NCBI GenBank assembly: GCA_030737835.1 | Contig: CM060847.1 | Span: 23,670,876-23,734,875, forward strand | DNA length: 64,000 nucleotides | Direction of reading: 5' to 3' | Origin: Acorus gramineus | Taxonomy: Eukaryota > Streptophyta > Magnoliopsida > Acorales > Acoraceae | In this document: positions 56,311 to 64,000 of the stretch, piece by piece | Numbering within the stretch: position 1 is the stretch's first letter | How the letters are laid out: each line of letters opens with the position of its first letter | Notes under the pieces: model-generated | Seen by the model: the letters and a program-made list of their open reading frames with translations, nothing else | What the model was told of the DNA's origin: nothing | Database searches by the model: none | Position numbers and translations under genes: made by a program

Positions 56311-57470
56311 ATGGCTGTTGTTGTTGGAGAAGTAGTGAAGGTCCATGGGATGTGGCTGAGTCCTTTTGCACTTCGAGTGGAGTGGGCTCTGAAGCTGAAG
56401 GGGATCGAATACGAGTACATCGACGAGGACCTGTCGAACAAGACTCCCCAACTCTTGCACTTCAATCCAGTCTACAAGAAGATCCCAGTCCTGGTTCACG
56501 GTGGAAAACCGATCCCGGAGTCCCTCATCATCATCGAATACATCGATGAGGTTTGGAAGCACATTAACCCTCTCTTCGCTCATGATCCCTATGAGAAAGC
56601 CATGGCTCGCTTTTGGGCTAGATATTCGGACGACAAGGTAGTATCACCACATACATCTATCTTGGGTCCTTAATTTTTTTTATTTTTATTTTTTGAAAAA
56701 ACCGAACATATGGCTAACATTAACAAGACCTGAAACATTACTAAAGTACCCATGATATCTCTCAGTCACCTCACGTGCACAGGCATTTTCATCATAGAAA
56801 AGGATTAAATATGATTTTCTAAAGTTTGTAGGGACGCAATCTAATTTTAGTATGTTTCGGGGGATTTATTTTAATATAATTTAATTAAGTCATGTTACCA
56901 TTACGGAATATTCGACGAATATTTCCAAAAAATCGACGATAATTTGATCGGAGGATTAAATCAGTTAACCATATATATTTTCTTGGGACTTAGAGTGATT
57001 TTCTGGTTTTCCACGAATGATTTCAGGGAGTTAAAATGATTTTTTTCTTTTTTTGTATTAGTAATAATTGATGTGATATTGATGATGATGCAACATCTTA
57101 ATAAAAAAAAAAAACGTGACAGTGCACACCTGCGATTTTTAAAGTATTCTCTACTGTCGGAGAGACGCAGAAGGGGGCGATAGAAGAAGCTAAGGAATGC
57201 TTGAGGACCCTAGAAGGGGGACTCAAGGGGCGCAAGTTCTTTGGCGGAGAGACGATCGGGTTCGTGGACATCGTCACGGGTTGGATCGCTTACTGGGTGC
57301 CAATGATCGAGGAGATAATGGGCGTAACCATCGTCGATGAAGGGGAGCTGCCACTGATGCACGCATGGTTCCGGGACTACCTCCAGCTGGATGTGGTGAA
57401 GGAGAGGCTGCCACCCCGCGATAAAGTGCTTCAAAAGTTGAGGGATATCCAGAAACGTTTACTTGGCTAG
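56311..57470 (+). CDS. Tau-class glutathione S-transferase, unit 2, intact
   Basis: Exons 56311-56637 and 57123-57470 encode 224 residues. Exon 1 appears identical to unit 1 at the nucleotide level. Exon 2 begins CTPAIFKVF instead of CTPALLKAF; the rest of the protein is the same. S17, E70 and S71 are kept, so the enzyme should be active. The splice donor (CAAG|GTAGTA) and acceptor (GACAG|TGCACA) are unchanged. The altered exon-2 start is shared with the broken unit 3, which points to exchange between units. Confidence 0.95.
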
Positions 57471-58454
57471 TCAGTTTAAGATTGCTTTTTTTTTTTTTTT
57501 TTTTGAGACTCAGAGCATATTCGGTAGTGTATGACTGCTAAGTACTCAAACAGTTGATCTTTCTGTAATAAATGATTGTGTGATGCATGTTATTTTAATT
57601 GTCTAGCTCGTTTGGCAGAAGAGTCGTACAACAATAAAAGTGACCTTATAATCAGGAGCCGCTCGTGTGGAGGATTTATTGTAATGTGGCTGAGGGGATG
57701 GGATTGTCTATAACACACTACATGTTTCTCCCAGTAACAGTCTCTTATCGGTAAGAGTTTACATGAGGGGATAATATATTGGTCATAGGGAGAAGCTTGT
57801 AGTGTGTTGTGTTACAGACAGTCCGATTCCGTGGTTGGGGACCCCTTCTATGGGGATATAAAATAAACTGAGTGTATTAATGCTCTTTTCCAAGTGATTA
57901 GCATGTAAGGTCAGATCACCTGTTATGGGCTATTGTGGACTCTATGGCTAGCCTGGTGGTACGCCCCGATGATCTGTTGATATTTTATCCAATGATCGTG
58001 ATTGACTTCCATGGCCCCCCACCAATTTTTTTTATTTCTAAAGCATTGAATCTCAATTAAAATAGAAAAAAAAAGCCTCTCAATCATTAATTATAAAACA
58101 AACTTTTTATATATTTCTCTATCAAATTAGAAGCCCCCTTCAAAGAATTCATGACAACTCAACTGTATAAAAGTTTCTCAACCATTAAAATTAATCAAAG
58201 ATGTGATTTTCTCTTCTCTGAATAAATATTTAAAATAAAAGGAGATGATAAAAAAATTAAATTTTCTCCTTTTTAAAAAAACCACTAGTCCTCTCTCCCA
58301 AAATATCAAATGGTCTCAAATTTCCCATTCGGCCAATATTTCTTATCTATATTCTTTTTAGAGCGTTGATCCACTTAGTCTGTTTTACAGTTTCACGCAA
58401 TATGATAACATAGTATATACTGTGCCATTATAATATATGGAGTTCTATCACAAT

Positions 58455-59020
58455 TAGAGGTGTAAAACGGGCTGTGTCGGCACGGTACGAAGCTCGGCAC
58501 GTTAAGAAATAGCCACGGCACGACACGTTAACGGCAAACACGTTAAGGTTTATGGGCCATGTCGGGCCAGCCTTATGGCACGTGGGCCGTTTTTGGCACG
58601 ACATGGCACGACACGTTAAGGTTTATGGGCCGTGCCGGACCAGCCTTATGGCACGTGGGCCGTTTTTGGCACGACATGTTAATGAGCACGGCACGATAGG
58701 CACGGCACGACACGACAATTCACAGTAGACGGGGCATATAATATGTTGAATACGTGCCTTATCTTATTGTTTTATCAAGTATATATAATGTTTTTGCGTG
58801 TATATATATATATATAATACATTTATATAATTTTTGTGTGTATAATATTAAGAAAAGTAAAGTTTAGAATTAAAAAAATAAAAAAATCTATTTTTTAAAA
58901 ATTCATGGGCTGGCCCGCTAGTCCCGTAAGCGGCCCGTTGGCACGGCACGGCCCATCAAAGTTAACGGGCCGGCATGTCACGGCCCGCTTCTTAATCGGC
59001 CCGGCCCGTTTACACATCTA
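58455..59020. mobile_element. Non-autonomous TAGAGGTGT hAT derivative, unit 3
   Basis: The 566-bp copy is essentially the same as in unit 2, with the same insertion point. Confidence 0.85.
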
Positions 59021-59048
59021 ATCACAGGGTATGACGTAATTTTTTTAA

Positions 59049-60119
59049 GGGAAAAATGTATATAGCCCCTGAGAAATCGGCTAAATCCAAATAACCCCCT
59101 CTAAAATTGATATATCCGTATAACACTCTGTAGTTTGTCATGAAATTCAAACAAACCCCTCAGGTCAAACTCTGTTAATAGAATCAGAATATCCTATGGA
59201 ATATTCCGTTAACTCATCCATTACCTGAAATTGTATATCCAAAGAACCCCTCCAAAAATTAACAAAATCCAAAAACACCCTTATAAATGACCAAACTACC
59301 TGAAATTATGTTTCTGACCTCGTCGTCTTCTCCAACGGTGAGAATCTCAATCGTTTGATCTGGCCCAGCCTATACAAGCTACAAATAAATTACATTTTCT
59401 CAATTTTTGCAACATCAGTTGGTGGATCTCATTCAAACGGACCGTTTCATCAACCTTTCCATTTTGTTTGTGTTCATCAAGCTTCAAAAGTAGTTTTGCT
59501 TCTTCAGGCTTTCCACTTTGTTTGTGTTCTTTGTCCCTCAATTTTCTTGCCTAATCCAAGACTAACATTGTGTGTTCAACATCAATTTTGTACCATATCT
59601 ATAAATTTCATTGTGCATAACTGCATATGATATGTTTGATAAAATGTCTCAAACATTTGTCGGGCACCACCTGTACGAATAAATCTCGCAGACTTTCAAA
59701 CAAAATAAAACGATATGTTGAGGTGCAAGGAGGAGGAGGAGACTTTGTTGAAGGTATAAGGAGGAGGAGACTTCGTCGGCGCTAGGGGAAGGGATTTCAT
59801 CAACATCAAGGTGAAGAGAACTCATTAGCGTCGGGGGAAGAGACGCACGCCGTCACGGGTTGGTTAAGGTTTACTTGTGTGTTGTGTTTTTCGCTGGGTG
59901 GGGGTGAGATTGAAGGGAAATAGATTTGGTAGGGTTGAGGGCATGGTTGTAATTCTTCATGTGTGGTTTAACTTAACTATACATTGGGTTAAAAGGGGGT
60001 ACTGGTAGGGGGTTTTCTGAATTTCATGACAAATTACAGGGTGTTATATGGATATATCAATTTTAGAGGGGGTTATGTGGATTTAGCCGATTTCTTAGGG
60101 GGTTATATACATTTTTTCC
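59049..60119. mobile_element. Mutator-like foldback, unit 3
   Basis: The left part follows unit 2, while the right part (from about 59700) follows unit 1. A block between two GACGCACGCCG repeats has been lost by simple recombination, shortening it to 1071 bp. Confidence 0.8.
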
Positions 60120-61485
60120 TTTTTTTAATCATTTTTTCAATACGAAAAAATACATTATTGTATCTCTGTACTTAATTTCATATAACAACATGTACTTCAA
60201 TGTGAGATGAAAATGTATGATTTTTTTTAAACAAGTCATATATCGACACTTGCCTTGAGTAATTTCATGTATGGCTCTCATTGGTCCAGGCCATTAATTT
60301 CCAGATGTTGACATGTTGTTAAATATTCAACAATGGAAGGCGCAGCAGATGTGGAAATATTTATCCATCTCCCATCAAGGACAACAAGTCCTAATAAAGC
60401 ATATATATATTGTCCAGACTACTACATGCTCAATTGTTCTTTCTGCTCAGGTTTTTCCAGAGTTGTAAAATGGCTGTTGTTGTTGGAGAAGTAGTGAAGG
60501 TCCATGGGATGTGGCTGAGTCCTTTTGCACTTCGAGTGGAGTGGGCTCTGAAGCTGAAGGGGATCGAATACGAGTACATCGACGAGGACCTGTCGAACAA
60601 GACTCCCCAGTCCTGGTTCACGGTGGAAAACCGATCCCGGAGTCCCTCATCATCATCGAATACATCGATGAGGTTTGGAAGCACATTAACCCTCTCTTCG
60701 CTCATGATCCCTATGAGAAAGCCATGGCTCGCTTTTGGGCTAGATATTCGGACGACAAGGTAGTATCACCACATACATCTATCTTGGGTCCTCAATTTTT
60801 TTTATTTTTTTATTTTGAAAAAACCGAACATACGGCTAACATTAACTAGACCTGAAACATTACTAAAGTACCCATGATATCTCTCACTCACCTCACCTGC
60901 ACAGGTATTTTTATCATAGAAAAGGATTAAATATGATTTTTTAAAGTTTGTAGGGACGGAATTTGATTTTAGTATGTTTCGGGGGATTTATTTCAATATA
61001 ATTTGATTCAGTCATGTTACCGTTACGGAATATTCGACGAATATTCCAAAAAAACTGACGATAATTTGATCGGAGGATTAAATCCGTTAACCATATATGT
61101 TTTCTTGGAACCTAGAGTGATTTTTTGGTTTTCCACGAATGATTTCAAGGAGTTAAAATGATTTTTTTTTCTTTTTTGTATTAGTAATAATTGATGTGAT
61201 ATTGATGATGATGCAACATCTTAACAAAAAAAAAAACGTGACAGTGCACACCTGCGATTTTTAAAGTATTCTCTACTGTCGGAGAGACGCAAAAGGGGGC
61301 GATAGAAGAAGCTAAGGAATGCTTGAGGACCCTAGAAGGGGGACTCAAGGGGCGCAAGTTCTTTGGCGGAGAGACGATCGGGTTCGTGGACATCGTCACG
61401 GGTTGGATCGCTTACTGGGTGCCAATGATCGAGGAGATAACGGGCGTAACCATTGTCGATGAAGGGGAGCTGCCACTGTTGCACG

Positions 61486-62243
61486 CAGGGCTGGTCCTGA
61501 GATAAGAAAATCTAGGTGGGGCCCTAGGCCAACTCAAAAAATGAGGCCCTATATATGTATATTGAAATTTTTGAGTTAATGTTTTAATCATGTTAGTAAT
61601 AAAAAGATCAAGACTAAGCAAAAAAACTCATCGAGTTCTTCTTTAAAAAGAAAAAAAAATCATAAAAATAAGATCATTTCTTTTATAGAAAATAAATAAA
61701 TAACTATAAACTAGAGTATACTAAAAATATATTAAATATATAAAGATACAAATGAAATTTTTTAAAAATAAAAAAAAAATACTTTTCATAATGATGCCAA
61801 CAAATATTATATTTTCAAATAAAACTTATAAATTTAAATTTAAAATATATAGGAAGACATATTCAAGTTATTTTTTAAAAAAATTTAATTTTAGAGTGTT
61901 GTTACACATAGTTTTTATTCCAGCCTCAATTCCAGTCTCATATGCGTCGATGGAAAATTATCAAAGCGCATACTGACCTTAGCAATGCATATATGCTATT
62001 TATTAGAGGTATATGCTTCACTTATTGTAAAAACATGTACCTTATTAGATGATGTATACTATTTTAAAAAAATTCAAAACACTTTCAAATTGAATTTAGG
62101 GCTACAAAATGGACTGGATGTAAAATTATTATTAAGTTTAATTTCAAAAGTCTAATATATAAAAAAATCTTAGATTTAGGGCCCTCTTTGAAGAAGGGGT
62201 CCTAGGCGGTCGCCTACCAGGCCTATAGTCAGGGCCGGCCATG
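61486..62243. mobile_element. hAT-type insertion in exon 2 of the unit 3 GST
   Basis: The ends CAGGGCTGGTCCTGA and, reversed, CATGGCCGGCCCTGA are 15-bp inverted repeats with three mismatches. GTTGCACG is duplicated at 61478-61485 and 62244-62251. The 758-bp element has no transposase and contains a nested copy of the TATATGCGTCGAT-core family (about 61897-62135). Confidence 0.9.
61897..62135. repeat. Dispersed MITE-like family (TATATGCGTCGAT core), copy C
   Basis: It starts GAGTGTTGTTACACATAG, contains TCTCATATGCGTCGATGG and ends near TGGACTGGATGTAAAATTAT. It is nested in the hAT-type insertion. Confidence 0.65.
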
Positions 62244-62640
62244 GTTGCACGCATGGTTCCGGGACTACCTCCAGCTGGATGTGGTGAAGGAGAGGCTGCC
62301 ACCCCGTGATAAACTGCTTCAAATGTTGAGGGATTTCCAGAAACGTTTACTTGGCTAGTCAGTTTAAGATTGCTTTTTTTTTTTTTTTTTTGTTGAGACT
62401 CAGAACTCAAATCTATATATTAAAAAGGGGTATATATCTCTATCATCTTGTTAAGAGCATAGTGGGTAGTGTATGACTGTTAAGAGCATCTTGTTAATAA
62501 ATGATTGTTATTTTAATTGTCTAGCTCGTTTGGCAGAAGAGTCGTACAACAATTAAGGACCTCCTGAAAACTCACATAAAAGTGACCTTATAATCAGGAG
62601 ATTGTTGAAACCCACCGTCTTTTTTAAGATAAAGGATTTA

Positions 62641-63050
62641 TTGTAATCTGTCCAAGGTATTTGTGGCACTTAGTAAGCGTTGTGGAAAGTTGATTAAAGT
62701 TGAAGAAGATTGTAATATATATATATGGAGTGGGTGTTTAGGACTAAGAAATTTTTTTTTTTACTTTATATATTAATCACTTGTAAAAGGCTGTATTGAA
62801 AATGATAAAAAAGAATTAATGGAGAATAAATATCAATTACGTAGAGTTATATCATCTTATGTTTTTTTGTGAGAAATCAAGAGATTGTTGAAACCCACCG
62901 TCTTGATATTTTTTTAAAGAATCAACAGTGTTGTTGGAGCCCGCAGATCATGTATCCTTAATCAGACCCGCTGAGGAGCGTAGTCCTGCACTACATCAAG
63001 TAGTCGATTCAGACTTTGACGAATTTCTATGGACATTATTTAAGTGACGG
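62641..63050. other. Gene-free DNA downstream of the GST array
   Basis: GATTGTTGAAACCCACCGTC occurs at about 62600 and again at about 62884, a short direct repeat about 285 bp apart. No gene is seen. Confidence 0.5.
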
Positions 63051-63255
63051 ACTTTCACAGACTTTGTAGACTTTCACACATTTTTGTAAATTTTCATAGA
63101 CTTTTGTAAACTTTTACATATGGATTTTCATAGACTTTCATTGATTTTTACACACTTTCACATATGGACTTTTATAGACTTTTATAGACTTTCACAGACT
63201 TTTGTAGACTTTCACATATTAATTTTCATTGACTCATAAATTTTCATAGACTTGC
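63051..63255. repeat. Minisatellite of GACTTTCATAGACTTTT-like units
   Basis: Words such as GACTTTCACAGACTTTTGTA recur about every 15-20 bp with drift. Reversed GAAAGTCCAT words reappear at about 63912-63930 near the window end, so the array may belong to a larger inverted element. Confidence 0.7.
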
Positions 63256-64000
63256 TTTTGGATTTTTAAAATAATAAATTCAAATACAGGTTTATCCAAC
63301 ATACCAAACGTGAGAATCATTATATAAAAACATATCATTCAAATATATAATGTTTATTTTATATATCCCTAAACATTATTAAAATATATATATATATATG
63401 TATACATATTGTGCAGAAATAAAAGCATTCAAAGGCAAACCAAACCATATATTATGAAATTGTTGCACAAATAATCAACTAATTAATAAATTAAATATAT
63501 ATCTTTCAAAATAATTGTGGATCTAGGCATTATTATATATATAATAAAAAATTATAAAAATGATTGATTGCAATTCAAGCAAATCCATCATTAATCATAT
63601 ATATGGGATAATATCAATATTTCATACATATGCATACTCATCAAAAAAAAATAAAAAAAATAGAGATGATAAATAGACAAATTATAAGAAATTGTAACAA
63701 ATATGAAAAACCTAAGAGAACCAAACATCCATAGAAAAATGGAAATAACTCATTATAAAAAAAAACCATAAAAAGAATGATGTTTTGTAAAAAAAAAAAA
63801 AAAAAAAAAACAGAGAAGATGTTCATAATCCTAGAATGAAAGTTCACAAGAATCCCACTCATTTTGGTGAGATTTTGAAATGACCTTTTTCTTTCATATT
63901 TCTCTCTAAAGTCCATGAAAGTCCATAATCAATCACTTATTAAAGTATTCACAAATTCTGTTGAAATCGAATAACAAATGACAATATGTTTATGATAAGA
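63256..64000. other. AT-rich gene-free DNA
   Basis: TA-rich microsatellites (about 63384-63400) and a poly(A) run (about 63789-63811) occur. No gene is seen up to the window edge. Confidence 0.55.

Larger units (their letters stand above)
53500..57684 (+). repeat. GST tandem unit 2 (about 4.19 kb)
   Basis: It has the same content and order as unit 1. The hAT derivative is 566 bp here, because an extra block of GGCACGACACG repeats is present. Its left half is almost identical to unit 3, while exon 1 and the 3' end match unit 1. Confidence 0.92.
60470..62358 (+). pseudogene. Tau-class GST, unit 3, broken by deletion and transposon insertion
   Basis: Exon 1 is 60470-60759 and lacks 37 bp at 60608/60609 relative to units 1 and 2. 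The loss removes the QLLHFNPVYKKIP region that contacts glutathione and shifts the frame. Exon 2 starts at 61245 but is split by an insertion at 61486-62243; the remainder runs to 62358. The inserted DNA ends the frame shortly after LPLLHA. Splice sites are still intact. Later substitutions (for example LQMLRDFQ in place of LQKLRDIQ near the end) suit relaxed selection. No functional enzyme is expected. Confidence 0.93.
57685..62640 (+). repeat. GST tandem unit 3, with insertion
   Basis: It begins with the same TGTGGCTGAGG text. Its 3' flank differs from units 1 and 2 after ATAATCAGGAG, where an ATTGTTGAAACCCACCG segment precedes GGATTTATTGTAAT. This copy therefore keeps the original right flank of the duplicated segment. 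Confidence 0.88.

Noticed and set aside
60511-60849. 112-residue frame in GST unit 3 that regains part of the GST sequence
   Set aside because: It starts in the wrong frame and returns to the GST frame only after the 37-bp deletion. It lacks the catalytic Ser region and is not a plausible new gene.
1-64000. tRNA or rRNA genes
   Set aside because: I saw no cloverleaf-like A and B box pair with matching stems and no rRNA-like stretch, but a covariance-model scan was not possible.

Overview
The window is nuclear DNA of a flowering plant. Its genes have plant-style introns: cytosolic RPL10a, mitochondrial complex III subunit QCR9, a chloroplast-lumen DEG5-type protease and tau-class glutathione S-transferases (GSTs). 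The AT-rich space between them is packed with plant transposon types: Copia and Ty3 LTR elements, hAT, Mutator-like foldbacks and many MITEs. I cannot name the species from sequence alone.

Layout. 1-3247: minus-strand Copia element, frameshifted and cut by the window edge. 3248-6060: AT-rich DNA with a degenerate CCCAAAC-type repeat array. 6400-10760: RPL10A, five coding exons, one GC-AG intron. 10800-17700: a possible LINE fragment, a decayed 4.0-kb Copia element with two 286-bp LTRs, and a 439-bp foldback MITE with a 9-bp target duplication. 17712-21357: complete hAT transposon with an uninterrupted 701-aa transposase, ending 274 bp before the QCR9 start codon. 21631-26823: QCR9, three exons, with MITE insertions in its introns. 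30962-31783: a DUF761-type protein gene. 34136-35194: Mutator-like element with apparent captured sequence. 36160-39574: a TIR-bounded, transcript-like region. 40787-41386: non-autonomous hAT. 41847-49074: DEG5-like protease, eight exons, with a 2.6-kb gag-only LTR retrotransposon in intron 5. 49381-62640: three tandem units of about 4.1-5.0 kb, each with a non-autonomous hAT, a Mutator-like foldback and one tau GST gene. 62641-64000: AT-rich DNA with a minisatellite.

The genes do not form one pathway; they are unrelated neighbours. The most informative region is the GST array. Units 1 and 2 encode intact 224-aa enzymes with identical first exons. Unit 3 is a pseudogene, broken by a 37-bp deletion in exon 1 and a 758-bp hAT-type insertion with an 8-bp target duplication in exon 2. 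The three units share mosaic differences, which suggests unequal exchange or gene conversion. The full-length hAT and the small elements inside the GST units share a terminal inverted repeat starting TAGAGGTGT, so the large element could be a transposase source for the small ones.

I did not find a clearly new biological system. The best leads are the gag-only retrotransposon, the intact hAT beside the QCR9 promoter, the two Mutator-like elements with possible captured exons, and the mosaic GST array. All intron-exon models were built by eye from splice sites and remembered family conservation, without any search.
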